Positions 10,606 through 21,390 are shown, counted from the first letter of the stretch. The stretch is DNA of 64,000 nt from Acanthochromis polyacanthus (GCF_021347895.1 NC_067136.1:5641066-5705065), one strand, 5' to 3'. A program made the numbers and translations. The notes: generated by a model not told the origin, from the sequence alone.

Positions 10606-10790
10606 GATCTTTACTGTGGTGATTTTTACTTTGGTGATCTTTACTGTGGTGATTTTTACTTTGGTGATTTTTGCTGTTGTGATTTTTACTGTGGTGTTCT
10701 TTACTGTGGTGATTTTTACTGTGGTGATTTTCACTGTAATGATTTTTGCTGTAGTGATTTTTACTGTGGTGATTTTTACTGTGGTCTATG
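10605..10790 (+). repeat. 15-bp minisatellite (GATTTTTACTGTGGT)n
   Basis: About 12 units with single-base variants. The period is divisible by 3, so open frames arise on both strands (10555-10996 and 10544-10873); these are repeat artefacts. Confidence 0.9.
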
Positions 10791-10929
10791 TACATGTTAT
10801 ATGTAATGTCGTAGGATATGTGCAGTGCTGTCATGTCCTTGTTGATGAGATGGCATTTATGAATCCAAAACAAATTTCACCAAGTGGGACATTAAAGTAT
10901 ATTGTAATAAGCTGTTTTTTACTGCTTCC

Positions 10930-10985
10930 TGACCAGTTTAAACTGGTTCCAGACCAGTTTAAACTGGTTCCAGACCAGCTTCAAG
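10930..10985. repeat. tandem palindromic repeat
   Basis: Two to three copies of a ~24-bp unit containing the perfect palindrome ACCAGTTTAAACTGGT. It could form a hairpin or cruciform. Confidence 0.8.
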
Positions 10986-11045
10986 TGAGGAGCTGAACAC
11001 AGTGTGAGCTTCAGGCTGGACTAATAATAATATTATTATTATTGG

Positions 11046-11290
11046 AAGCGGCATAGGTCAGTGGGTAGAGTGGCCGTCTCACAACTGGAGGGTTGCCGGT
11101 TCGATCCTCGGCCCGTTGTGTTCATGTCGCGGTGTCCCTGAGCAAGACACCTAACCCCTAATTGCTCCTGGTGGGTCGTGGTTAGCGCCTTGCATGGCAG
11201 CTTCCGCCATCAGTGTGTGAATGTGTGAATGTGACGTATCATGTGAAGCGTTGGATAAAAGTGCTATATAAATACAACCATTTACCATTT
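11046..11290 (+). mobile_element. tRNA-derived SINE
   Basis: The head resembles a tRNA: an A-box-like GGTCAGTGGGTAGAGTGG and a B box GGTTCGATCC at 11098-11107, spaced as in a polymerase III promoter. The body (GTTAGCGCCTTGCATGGCAG) and tail (GGATAAAAGTGCTATATAAA) recur at 25977-26183. The tail resembles L2-type 3' ends, so it was probably mobilised by an L2 LINE such as those in this window. Confidence 0.8.
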
Positions 11291-11372
11291 AATATTAATA
11301 ATAATAATGATAATAATGACAAACTGGTAATAAACGAGGACTAAACCTCACCTGTCTGACCAGCAGGTCGTC

Positions 11373-11846
11373 ATGGAAACAGCGGTTACCATGGAGGACC
11401 AGGCTGATGTTGCCATGGTGAACAGGATGGATGTCCAGGACCAGATGGCTCCTCCAGACAAAGAGGTGAAGATCTCCTCCCGTCAGCCCCGCCGCCGCGC
11501 CCTGGGGAGGCGGAGTCAGAGAGGAAAGAGGCGGGGCCCTGTGGAGAAAAGGCGGGGCCCCACAGAGAATAGGCGGGGCCAGAAGCAGAAGAGGTGGGGC
11601 CAGGAAGAGGAGAAGGAGGGCGTGACGGTGAAGAGGACATGGAGCGGAGGGAAGCGGCGCTGGGATAAGAAGCAGTACTGTGTGTTCTGTCGCCGGCCGC
11701 AAGTGAAGATCGCCAGACACCTGCTCAGGAAGCACGCCGACGAACTGGAAGTGGTCGCTGCCAGCGCCCTGCCCACAGGCTCCAAACAGCGCCACCTGCT
11801 GCTGGAACACCTGCGCTGTAGAGGCAACTACCTGCACAACATCGAG
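11373..11846 (+). CDS. zinc-finger / helical-domain / SANT-like gene, exon 1 of 6 (about 839 aa in all)
   Basis: I join exons 11373-11846, 15479-16018, 16291-16690, 17375-17449, 24265-24333 and 24432-25393. All junctions are GT/AG, phases are compatible (0,0,1,1,1) and the frame stays open to the TGA at 25393. Exon 1 encodes 158 residues: an acidic start, a basic repeat at residues ~45-78 (KRRGPVEKRRGPTENRRGQ) and a C2H2-like finger at ~103-121 (CVFC, H116, H121). The gene resembles a multi-copy teleost family whose larger members carry a tyrosine-recombinase-like domain; function is unknown, probably nuclear and DNA-binding. A CAG acceptor-like site ends just 6 bases before the ATG (preceding 11367), so a 5' non-coding exon is likely upstream. 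Confidence 0.65.
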
Positions 11847-11877
11847 GTCAGCTCACCTGTCTGTCTACCTGTCTGTC

Positions 11878-12010
11878 TACAATTCTACAATTCTACAGTT
11901 TCATTTAGCTGATGCTTTTTTCCAAAGCCACGTACAACACAAGCAAGAATTCAGACATAAGGAAAAACCTGTAGTGAGTGCAAAAAGTGCGATTGGTCAA
12001 AGGTGTTGCC
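11878..12010 (-). mobile_element. L2-type LINE 3' tail fragment in intron 1
   Basis: It matches 7466-7600 (TACAATTCTACA repeats, CAAGCAAGAATTCAGACATA, GTAGTGAGTGCAAAAAGTGC). Only the tail is present, so it is a severely 5'-truncated insertion. Confidence 0.8.
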
Positions 12011-12187
12011 ATCATGTCTACCTGCCTGCCTGTCTGCCTGTCTGTCTACCTGTTTACCTGTCTGTCTACCTGTTTACCTGTCTCTCTGCATGACTTAAAG
12101 TATTTCCAGTGTTTTGCTCCAAAAGAAAAAAAGACTACTTTACGAATGGTAATCTACCAGTGGAATGAGGGGAACACAGCTTTTAGA
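12011..12187. other. CTGT/CTAC pyrimidine-rich intron sequence
   Basis: CCTGTCTGTCTACCTG-type low-complexity repeat at 12013-12090, then unique sequence. No gene is seen. Confidence 0.7.
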
Positions 12188-14105
12188 ATAGAATCACTTT
12201 ATTTATCCCTGAAGGGAAATTCAGTTGTCAGGGTTCTCATCTGTTTACTTTAGATTTAAACAGTCTGATTGCTGATGGGAGAAAGACTTTCTGAATCTTC
12301 CAGTCCTGCACAGATAGGAGCTGCCCTCTGGTGTTTTGTTGTTCTCTGAGGCAGATGTGAAGTGGATGATCCATGTTTGTCAGAATGGCCTCCATCTTTC
12401 TCAGTGCCCGTCTCTCCACCTCATCCTCCAATGAGTTCAATGTGATTCCAAAGACAGAGTAGCTTTTTTTAATCAGTTTGTTCAGACGCCTTGCATCCTT
12501 CTGTTTTATGCTGCCTCCCAGCAGACTGCAGCATAAAACAGGACACTTGCTACCACAGACTGATAAAACATCTGCAGCATCTTACTGCACATGTCTAAAG
12601 ATCAAAGTTTTCTGAGGCAATAAAGTCGGCTCTGGCCCTTTTTGTGGATGAAGTCTATGTTTGTAGACCAACTTATTATCAAGGTGGACACCTAAATATT
12701 TATATGATGTCACCATCTCGATGTCCACGCCACAAGTGTTCACTGGATGAAGAGGGGGTTTGGATCTGTGGAAATCTATGATCATTTCCTTTGTCTTTGA
12801 GGCGTTGAGTAGCAGCAGTTTCTGTGACTCCAGTCACTGAAGGCACTTATCATACCTCTGTATTCAGCTTCATGTCCATTTCTGATACATGCCACCATAG
12901 CAGTGTCATCAGAGTATTTCTGAATGTGGCAGGACTCAGTGCTGTATTTGAAGTCAGATGTATACAGAGTGAACAGGAATGGAGCCAGGACTGTTCCTTG
13001 TGGAGCCCCAGTACTACTCATTAATGTCCCAGAAACACAGTTCCCCAGCCTGACAAACTGTGGCCTTCCTGTCAGGTAATCTGTGATCCATGAAACACAG
13101 GAAGGATCCACTCCCATCTCTGTGAGCTTGTCTTTGAGGATGGTGGGTTGGATGGAGTTGAATGCATTTGAAAAATCAAAGAACATGATTCTCACATAAA
13201 CTCCAGGTTCCTACAGATGAGTCAGGGCACGGTGAAGCATGAAGAGGATGGCATCATTCACTCCAATGTGTTCTTTGTATGCAAACTGCAAGGAATCGAG
13301 TTTGTCTTTGACCTCAAGCCTCAGGAAACGTAAAACCAGCCGCTCCAGAGTTTTCATGATGTGTGAGGTCAGAGCAACAGGTCTGTAGTCATTTAGTTCA
13401 GCCGGACATTTGATTTTTGGTACCGGTACAATACAGGATGTTTTCCATAGAGCAGGCACCCGCCCCAGCTGTAGACTCAGGTTGAAGATCCTGTGGAGAG
13501 GTTGACACAGTTGTGCAGCACAGTCCTACACAGTGGAGACATGCAGGAGACGGAGGAGAAGAAGGAGGAGCAGAAGTGGAAGTAGGTGTGTCCACGGTGT
13601 CAAATCTGTTGAAGAACAAGTTGAGTTCGTCAGCTCTTTCCACATCACCCACTATTGGCTCCCTCCTCTTTTTATTGTTGTGTCCAGAGATGGTATTGAT
13701 TCCTCTCCACACATCACGGATGTTACTGTGTTGAAAATTCCTCTCTATCTTCTTTTTGTATTCCATCTTTGCCACTTTCAGTCTCCTCTTCAACTCATGT
13801 TGAACTTCTTTGAGCCGTTCTTTGTCACCATCTCTAAAAGCTTGTTTTTTTTGGTTGAGGATTGCCTTTATGTCGCTTGTGATCCATGGTTTGTTATTGG
13901 GGAAACAGTGAACAGTCTTTGCAGGTCTGACTGTGTCTCTACAGAAGCTGATGTATTCAGTAAAACAATCAACCTGTCTGTCAGTGTTCATACTGTCCTC
14001 ATCTGTTTCCAGAAGCACGTTCCAGTCTGTTGATTCAAAGCAGTCCCTTAGAGCTTCTCTAGCTTTTTTTGTGCTCCCAACTAAACTAATATCACTAGCC
14101 AATAG
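12188..14105 (-). mobile_element. 5'-truncated L2-clade LINE in intron 1
   Basis: On the minus strand: the end of the endonuclease-RT linker (13398-14102: NNKPWITSDIKAILNQKKQAF, RDVWRGINTISG), then RT (13211-13459: LNDYRPVALTSHIMKTLERL, LQFAYKE; 12782-13195: MFFDFSNAFNSIQP, SSTGAPQGTVLAPFLFTLYT, YSDDTAM motif C; 12582-12785 thumb) and a C-terminal remnant at 12237-12440. The 3' end AATAGAATCACTTTATTTAT is typical of fish L2 ends. The endonuclease is missing. Frame breaks occur near 13460, 13200 and 12785. It is the same subfamily as the copy at 29880-32992. Confidence 0.85.
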
Positions 14106-15378
14106 ACCAGAGTGGGGCGGGGCTTAGAAACACGGTGAGATCCAGCTGTGGTTGAGTCCATACGGCCCTCAGAGAGCAGTCTTTATATCATTTCTGATGG
14201 ATAAGTCCTGATAAGTCCTCAGTGGTGGATCTGTAGTAGAATCACAGTCAACTGATGTAGTGTTCACTGGTTGTCATGGTTACAGTGAAGCTGTGATACA
14301 GAAATCTTTAACCAATCCATGGATCTAGACTATAAGCTGCATCACTGACACAATTTGATCACTTGGTCCTTGAGTCATTTCTGAACTTCACTGAACATTT
14401 CATCCAGATCTGTTGGTCTGTTTTAGAGGAATGTTGCAGACAGACAGACGCCGATCGTCACATAACTCCACCTAAAAATCAAAGGTGCTTGGTGTGGTTG
14501 TTAGAGTTAAACAGACAAAACCCTTTGGTAGCTGGTGTAGGTAAGTGAAGGAGTGTGGTGTTTCTGGACCACATCAGCAGTCAGAGCTGCTGTCCTCTGA
14601 AACTACAACATATCAGACTGACCGGTTTGGGATTTAAAACACGCGTGTGCTCGTTCCTTACAGAACACGTTCACCGGATCTCAGCCACTCATTAATCTGA
14701 AGATAAAATGTTTTGTGTAAACTGTCAGATCTTCATGGTTCTATAAATACAGCTGGCAGAGCAGCAGCATTAAGAAAAGACTACCTGAACAGATCAGTAA
14801 ATGTGTTTTATTTAAACACGATGAATCCTCTAGTCAGAGCTGGACACCTGTCTGGATGTGTTCATGTTTCCAGAGGAGCTCCACATCTGGCAGACAGAAA
14901 GATGAACATGACCTCATCACCTAGAGAGGAAGAGAAAGATGTCAGAGAGAATAAACAGATTTATGAGCAGTTCTAGTAACACGGTACATGTTTTTATGAA
15001 CTGTAGTAAACTGTATCTGTTTATTTTCTTATTTCTGATTATTTCAGTCACCAGTTCTTAATGTTTGTGTTATTATTTGAACTGAACTACAGTTTGCTGT
15101 TATAAACTATATTTACTTTTATTGTTTCACTCTAGCTGTTTACATAGTTGTATTTCAGAGTAAATAGAGCAGATATTGTTATAAGGTGAATAAATGTCCT
15201 TTTCCATGTCTTTAACTGATTGGTTATTAATAATATATTTGCATCATGTTGTAGTCAGATGGAGAACTACCTCCTCCTGCTGACCTGTCCAGGTGTTACT
15301 GTCACCTGGAGTTTATCATCTGAAGTTATGACTAGTGAGAGAGAACCTAAGTTCAGGATTAGGATTATTATTTTTCAC
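14106..15378. other. intron 1, no feature recognised
   Basis: Unique AT-rich intron sequence of the gene starting at 11373. No coding similarity, RNA gene or obvious repeat is seen on either strand. Confidence 0.5.
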
Positions 15379-15478
15379 TTTAATCCCTGTGTTTACCTGT
15401 CGGTCTCCCTGTCCTCCTACCTGGCTCCCGACCTCTTTACCTGTCTCCCTGTCTACCTGTCTCTCTGTCTGTCTCCAG
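15379..15478 (+). repeat. pyrimidine-rich CCTGTCTCC repeat forming the intron 1 acceptor tract
   Basis: Imperfect CCTGTCTNCC repeats end in GTCTCCAG, the acceptor of exon 2 at 15479. The same type of repeat follows donors at 11847 and 16019 and precedes exon 3. Confidence 0.75.
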
Positions 15479-16018
15479 GTGATCAGACAGGGCAGTGGGG
15501 AGATCGTCCCGTGGCGTCAGCCCTCAGAGGACGTGGATGCCAGGAACTACCTGCCCTGTCCTCTGTGTCTGGGGTTCTTCCTGAGGGCCGACCTGTGGAA
15601 GCACCAGGTGTCCTGTAGGAAGAAGCTGTCCATCGACCCGTTCAGAGATCCGTCCACAGAGACGTCCAGAGACCCTTCCATCGACCCGTCCACAGAGACG
15701 TCCAGAGACCCTTCCATTGACCCGTCCACAGAGACGTCCTCTGACCCGGCCACAGGTATGTCAGAGGACACGCCCCCTGAGCCCTCAGACGTGCCCACCA
15801 CGGAGCAGACTAGTGGTTCTGATGGAGGGTCCAAACGTCCCGGGACCTCTGACTCCGGAGAGGACCAGAACCCGTCCTCTGAACCGGCAGCCTCTAGGCC
15901 CAGGAAGAGGACCAGAGTCCAGGCAGCAGCGTCCCGCCTCCTCCCCATCTCTAGTGGAGCTTCAGAGAGCTGCAGTGAGATCCTGCACCGCATGAACCAG
16001 GACAACGTGTCCCACCAG
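15479..16018 (+). CDS. zinc-finger / SANT-like gene, exon 2
   Basis: It encodes 180 residues (159-338). It starts VIRQGSGEIVPWRQPSED and contains a C2HC-type finger at ~185-204 (CPLC, H200, C204; LPCPLCLGFFLRADLWKH). A 12-residue repeat TETSRDPSIDPS (three degenerate copies, DNA 15630-15755), an acidic/serine-rich linker and a basic patch PRKRTRVQAAASRL (nuclear-localisation-like) follow. It ends at CACCAG|GTACCC. The exon repeat is likely to vary in length between individuals. Confidence 0.65.
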
Positions 16019-16290
16019 GTACCCATGGACACCTGTCTGTCTGTACACCTGTCTGCCTGTAAACCTGTCTGTCTCTCTCTCTGTCTCCCTGTCTGTTTCT
16101 CTGTCTCCCTGTCTCCTTCCCTACCTGTCTGTCTGTCTGTCTGTACACCGGTCTCCCTACCTACCTATCTCCCTGCCTACCGTTCTTTCTGTCTCCCTAC
16201 CTGCCTGTCTCCCTGCCTACCTTTCTTTCTGTCTCCCTACCTACCTGTCTTCCTGTCTGTCTCCCTACCTGTCTGCCTCTCTGTGTCCAG
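16019..16290 (+). repeat. intron 2, almost entirely CCTGTCTG/CCTACC repeat
   Basis: A 272-base intron made of pyrimidine-rich CTGTCTGTCTCCCTACC-like repeats, ending CTGTGTCCAG. The open frame through it (15335-16309) stops before exon 3. Confidence 0.85.
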
Positions 16291-16690
16291 GCGAAGTCTG
16301 ATTGGCTGATCTGTAAGTACGGTAACAAGCTGATGGGGAACCAGGATGGCCTCCAGAGGAGGTACGACTACGTGAGCCAGAAGCTGAGGGAACTGGGTCG
16401 GCTGCTGCTGGCCGCCAAGTCCCTGGACTCTGAGGTCCAGAATCTCCAGGACCTTCTGGCCCCGGGCCGCCTCAGCCTGGCGCTGGCGGCCTCCAGGAAG
16501 GCGGCCGGGTACCGGTGGAGCCGTCCTCCTCTGGCGGTGAAGACCACGCTGAAGACGGTGTGTGAGATCGCCATCGGAGAGAATCTGCAGGACGGAGACT
16601 GGGAGGCAGCGGCCAGGACCACCGACTTCTACTACATGCTGGACAGGGAGTGGGACAACCTGGGGCTGCAGAACCCCGGCCCAGACCCAG
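16291..16690 (+). CDS. zinc-finger / SANT-like gene, exon 3 (conserved helical domain)
   Basis: It encodes residues 339-471. AKSDWLICKYGNKLMGNQ, then YVSQKLRELGRLLLAAK, LQDLLAPGRLSLALAASRKA, PPLAVKTTLKTVCEIAIGE and FYYMLDREWDNLGL match, from memory, the helical region that precedes a tyrosine-recombinase-like catalytic domain in many teleost multi-copy proteins (possibly Crypton-derived). The catalytic part is absent here. It ends in phase 1 at GACCCAG|GTAGG. The next intron (684 nt) is divisible by 3 and open, so it can be translated if retained. Confidence 0.65.
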
Positions 16691-16699
16691 GTAGGACCA

Positions 16700-17340
16700 G
16701 AACCTTCTGCTCAGAGGGCCTTCAGAACGTCTGTTCAGAGGACCTTCAGAACGTCTGTTCAGAGGGCCTTCAGAACGTCTGTTCAGAGGACCTTCAGAAC
16801 GTCTGCTCAGAGGGCCTTGAGAACATCTGCTCAGAGGGCCTTCAGAACGTCTGCTCAGAGGGCCTTCAGAACGTCTGCTCAGAGGGCCTTCAGAACGTCT
16901 GCTCAGAGGGCCTTGAGAACATCTGCTCAGAGGGCCTTCAGAACGTCTGCTCAGAGGGCCTTCAGAGCGGGCCTTCAGAACGTCTGTTCAGAGGGCCTTC
17001 AGGACAGGCCGTCAGAACGTCTGTTCAGATGGCCTTCAGAGCGGGTCTTCAGAATGTCTGCTCTGAGGGCCTTCAGAACATCTGTTCAGAGGGCCTTCAG
17101 AACATCTGTTTAGAGGGCCTTCAGAGCGGGCCTTCAGAATGTCTGCTCAGAGGGCCTTCAGAACGTCTGCTCAGAGGGCCTTCAGAACATCTGTTAAGAG
17201 GGCCTTCAGAGCGGGCCTTCAGAACGTCTGCTCAAAGGGACTTCAGAATGTCTGTTCAGAGGGCCTTCAGAGCGGGCCTTCAGAACGTCTGCTCAAAGGG
17301 CCTTCAGAGCGTCTGCTCAGAGGGCCTTCTGAACGGTCTA
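16700..17340 (+). repeat. 24-bp intronic minisatellite (GGCCTTCAGAACGTCTGCTC-type)
   Basis: About 26 units of a 24-bp motif, with shorter variants carrying GCGGGCCTTCAGA. The array fills intron 3. Because 24 is divisible by 3, it reads as repeats of LQNVCSEG in the frame of the flanking exons. Confidence 0.9.
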
Positions 17341-17374
17341 AAGATGTTTAACTCCATCTACGTCTCTCCTGCAG

Positions 17375-17449
17375 CTGCTCCAGAGGGAGGAACCAAGCTG
17401 AAGAAACGTCTGGTCCAGACCACCACCCAGAAGGACCTCAGACCAGAAG
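17375..17449 (+). CDS. zinc-finger / SANT-like gene, exon 4
   Basis: A 75-nt exon (25 codons), phase 1 on both sides, encoding APEGGTKLKKRLVQTTTQKD and LRPEG. Acceptor TCTCTCCTGCAG and donor CAGAAG|GTGAGT are both strong. The 3' end of this exon plus its donor is tandemly copied downstream (17450-17750). Using any of those later donors would include an in-frame TGA at 17458-17460. Confidence 0.6.
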
Positions 17450-17752
17450 GTGAGTCCTGACCCGGTCCTGGTCCAACCTTAGACCAGAAGGTGAGTCCTG
17501 ACCCAGTCCTGGTCCAACCTCAGACCAGAAGGTGAGTCCTGACCCGGTCCTCAGACCAGAAAGTGAGTCCTGACCCGGTCCTGGTCCAACCTTAGACCAG
17601 AAGGTGAGTCCTGACCCGGTCCTGGTCCAACCTCAGACCAGAAGGTGAGTCCTGACCTGGTCCTGGTCCAACCTTAGACCAGAAGGTGAGTCCTGACCCG
17701 GTCCTGGTCCAACCTCAGACCAGAAGGTGAGTCCTGACCTGGTCCTGGTGGT
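17430..17752 (+). repeat. ~42-bp tandem repeat that duplicates a 5' splice site
   Basis: About eight copies of CAGACCAGAAGGTGAGTCCT followed by GACCCGGTCCTGGTCCAAC, one copy shorter and one with AAAGTGAGT. Each copy holds a near-consensus donor. The first copy is the true exon 4 end. Confidence 0.9.
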
Positions 17753-17884
17753 TCTACAAGGTTTAGGGATGGATCCGTTGATGTTCTCAGATCATTACTC
17801 CTGATGTCTTCATGGACCAGCTCAGAGAACAGAAGAACAGAGACAGACCTGCAGGAACCAACGGGTATTGATCCGGATCGATCT

Positions 17885-17966
17885 ATTGATTGATTGATTG
17901 ACAGTCAGCAGGGTGTTTCTGCTGTTAGTGTATATTATTATAGATTTATTGATTGATTGATTGATA
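17885..17966 (+). repeat. ~63-bp minisatellite, left part
   Basis: Unit: (ATTG)n, then ACAGTCAGCAGGGTGTTTCT, then a TATTATTATAGAT block. It continues at 21093-21390 after the inserted RTE element. Confidence 0.85.
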
Positions 17967-20900
17967 GAATGTAGCCGCAAGGGGACACAAGCCAGTGTCT
18001 TATTGTGCCGGTCCCAAGCCCGGATAAATACAGAGGGTTGTGGCAGGAAGGGCATCCGATGTAAAACTTTGGCCAAATCAAATGTATGACTTCCATACCG
18101 GATCAGTCGAGGCCCGGGTTAACAACGACCGCCATCGGTGCTGTCGACCTACAGGGTGCCGGTGGAAAATGGACGACTGTTGGTCGAAGAAGGAGGGGAG
18201 GAAGGTGTGTTCATAGGAAGAGAGAGAAGAGGAACACCAAGAGTCTAGGACTCAGAGTAGGGACTTTGAATGTTGGAACTATGACAGGAAAAGGTAGAGA
18301 GCTGGTTGACATGATGCAGAGGAGGAAGGTGGACATACTGTGTGTCCAGGAGACCAGGTGGAAAGGTAGTAAAGCTAGAAGTTTAGGAGCAGGGTTCAAG
18401 TTGTTCTATCATGGTGTAGATAGGAAGAGAAATGGAGTAGGAGTTATCTTGAAGGAGGAGTTTGTTAGGAATGTCCTGGAGGTAAAAAGAGTGTCAGATC
18501 GAGTGATGAGCCTGAAGCTAGAAATTGTAAGTGTGATGTTCAATGTTGTTAGTGGGTATGCTCCACAGGTAGGATGTGAGCTGGAGGAGAAGCAGAAATT
18601 CTGGTTGGACCTTGATGAAGTGATGCAGAGCATCCCTAGAAGTGAGAGAGTTGTCATTGGTGCAGACTTCAATGGACATGTTGGTGCAGGAAACAGAGAT
18701 GATGAGGAGGTCATGGGCAGGTTTGGTATCCAGGAGAGGAACACAGAAGGACAGATGGTGGTTGACTTTGCAAAAAGGATGGAAATGGCTGTAGTGAATA
18801 CTTTCTTCTAGAAGAGGCAAGGACATAGGGTGACCTATAAGAGTGGAGGTAGGAGCACACAGGGAGACTACATCTTGTGTGGACGGTGTAATCTGAAGGA
18901 GATCAGTGACTGCAAAGTAGTGGTAGGTGAGAGTGTAGCCAGACAGCATAGGATGGTGGTGTGTAGGATGACCCTGGTGGTGAAGAAGATGAAGAGGGCA
19001 AAGGCAGAGCAGAGGACCAAATGGTGGAAGCTGAAAAAGGAAGAGTGTTGTATGACTTTCAGGAAAGAGTTGAGACAGGCTTTGGATGGTCAGGAGGTGC
19101 TTCCAGATGACTGGACAACTACAGCAAATGTGATCAGGGAGACAGGTCGGAGAGTACTTGGTGTGTCATCTGGAAGGAAAGGAGATAAGGAGACTTGGTG
19201 GTGGAATGAGGAGGTGCAGGAGTGGATCCAGAGAAAGAGGTTAGCTAAGAAGAAGTGGGACACTGAGAGGACTGAAGAGAGTAGACAGGAGTACAGGGAG
19301 ATGCAGCGTAAGGTGAAAGTAGAGGTGGCAAAGGCCAAACAAGGGGCTTACGATGACTTGTATGCTAGGTTGGACAGTAAGGAGGGAGAGACTGATCTGT
19401 ACAGGTTGGCAAGGCAGAGAGACAGAGATGGGAAGGACGTGCAGCAGGTTAGGGTGATAAAGGATAAGGATGGAAGTGTGTTGACAGGTGCCAATAGTGT
19501 GATGGGAAGATGGAAAGAGTACTTTGAAGAGTTGATGAATGAGGAAAATGAGAGAGAACGAAGAGTAGAAGAGGTGACTGTTGTGGACCAGGAAGTAGCA
19601 AAGATTAGTGAGGATGAAGTGAGGAGGGCATTGAAGAGGATGAAGAGTGGAAAGGCACTTGGTCCTGATGATATACTTGTGGAGGCATGGAAGTGTCTCG
19701 GAGAGGTAGCAGTAGAGTTTCTGACTGGGTTGTTCAACAGGATCTTAGATAGTGAGAAGATGCCCGAGGAATGGAGGAGAAGTGTGCTGGTGCCCATCTT
19801 TAAGAACAAGGGAGATGTGCAGAGTTGTGGCAACTACAGAGGAATAAAGCTGATGAGCCACACGATGAAGCTATAGGAAAGAGTAGTTGAAGCTAGACTA
19901 AGGGCAGAGGAGAACATCTGTGAGCAGCAGTATGGTTTCATGCCAAGAAAGAGTACAACAGATGCAATATTTGCTTTGAGGATGTTGATAGAGAAGTACA
20001 GAGAAGGTCAGAAGGAGCTGCATTGTGTCTTTGTAGATCTGGAGAAAGCTTCTGACAGGGTGCCCAGAGAGGAACTGTGGTTTTGTATGAGGAAGTCTGG
20101 AGTGGCAGAGAAGTATGTTAGAGTGGTGCAGGACATGTATGAGGACTGTAAGACAGTGGTGAGGTGTGCTGTAGGTGTGACAGAGGAGTTCAAGGTGGAG
20201 GTGGGAGTACATCAGGGATCAGCTCTGAGCCCCTTCTTGTTTGCTGTGGTGATGGACAGGATGACAGACGAGGTTAGACAGGAGTCTCCGTGGACTATGA
20301 TGTTTGCAGATGACATTGTGATCTGTAGTGAGAGCAGGGAACAGGTGGAGGAGAAGCTAGAGGCGTGGAGGTTTGCCCTGGAAAGGAGAGGAATGAAGGT
20401 TAGCCGCAGCAAGACGGAGTATCTGTGTGTGAATGAGAGGGACCCAAGTGGAAGAGTGAGGTTACAGGGAGAAGAGATCAAGAAGGTGGAGGATTTTAAG
20501 TACTTAGGGTCAACAGTCCAGAGCAATGGAGAGTGTGGAAAAGAGGTGAAGAAGCATGTACAGGCAGGCTGGAACGGCTGGAGAAAAGTGTCAGGTGTGA
20601 TGTGTGATAGAAGAGTTTCAGCTAAAATGAAAGGAAAGGTTTACAAAACTGTGGTGAGACCAGCCATGTTGTTTGGTCTGGAGACAGTGTCCCTGAGGAA
20701 AAGACAGGAGGCAGAGCTGGAGGTAGCAGAAGTGAAGATGCTGAGGTTCTCTTTGGGAGTGACCAGGATGGATAGGATCAGGAATGAGGACATCAGAGGG
20801 ACAGCACATGTTAGAGGCTTTGGAGATAAAGTCAGAGAGGCCAGACTGAGATGGTTCAGACATGTCCAGAGGAGAGAGAGTGAATATATTGGTAGAAGGA

Positions 20901-21092
20901 TGCTGAGTTTCCCACTGCCAGGCAGGAGGCCTAGAGGAAGACCAAAGAGGAGGTTTATGGATGTGGTTAAAGAGGACATGAAGGTAGTTGGTGTGAGAGA
21001 AGAGGATGCAGCAGACAGGGTTAGATGGAGGCAATTGATTCACTGTGGCGACCCCTGATGGGAAAAGCTGAAAGGAAAAGAAGAAGAAGAAG
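17967..21092 (+). mobile_element. nearly full-length RTE-clade LINE
   Basis: A ~120-base 5' region (GTCCCAAGCCCGGATAAATA, GGAAGGGCATCCGATGTAAA) leads into a single ORF, followed by a short 3' end and a (GAA)n tail. It lies inside the 63-bp minisatellite, with TTGATTGA on both sides consistent with a target duplication, although the repeat itself makes that ambiguous. No deletion is visible. Confidence 0.9.
18086..21058 (+). pseudogene. RTE ORF: AP endonuclease plus reverse transcriptase, two nonsense codons
   Basis: One frame of 991 codons interrupted only by TAG at 18809-18811 and TAG at 19874-19876. Endonuclease: GTLNVGTMTGKGRELVDMM, VQETRWKG, GADFNGHVG, YKSGGRSTQGDY. Linker: WWWNEEVQEWIQRKR. 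RT: MKSGKALGPDDI, ILDSEKMPEEWRRSVLVPIF, YGFMPRKSTTDAIF, CVFVDLEKASDRVPR (normally LEKAYDRV), VHQGSALSPFLFAVVMD, MMFADDIVIC (catalytic FADD) and YLGSTVQSNGE. C-terminal: RWFRHVQRRESEYIGRRML. The stops look like C-to-T (CAG) and G-to-A (TGG) changes. Otherwise intact, so the copy is young. Confidence 0.9.
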
Positions 21093-21390
21093 ATTGATTG
21101 ACAGTCAGCAGGGTGTTTCTGCTGTTAGTGTATATTATTATAGATCTATTGATTGATTGATTGATTGACACTCAGCAGGGTGTTTGTGCTGTTAGTGTAT
21201 GTTATTGTAGATCTATTGATTGATTGATTGACAGTCAGCAGGGTGTTTCTGCTGTTAGTGTATATTATTATAGATCTATTGATTGATTGATTGATCGACA
21301 GACAGCAGGGTGTTTCTGCTGTTAGTGTATATTATTATAGATCTATTGATTGATTGATTGATTGACAGTCAGCAGGGTGTTTCTGCTGTA
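21093..21390 (+). repeat. ~63-bp minisatellite, right part
   Basis: About 4.5 units of the repeat also seen at 17885-17966, with (ATTG)2-4 length variation. Confidence 0.9.

Noticed and set aside
10544..10996. Frames in the 15-bp array (HSKNHHSKNH and DFYCGDFY types)
   Set aside because: Tandem-repeat artefact.
11046..11120. Possible functional tRNA gene
   Set aside because: A and B boxes are present but the acceptor and anticodon stems do not close, and the sequence runs into a SINE body.
18211..20979. Minus-strand frames of 60-160 codons
   Set aside because: Shadows of the RTE ORF on the plus strand.
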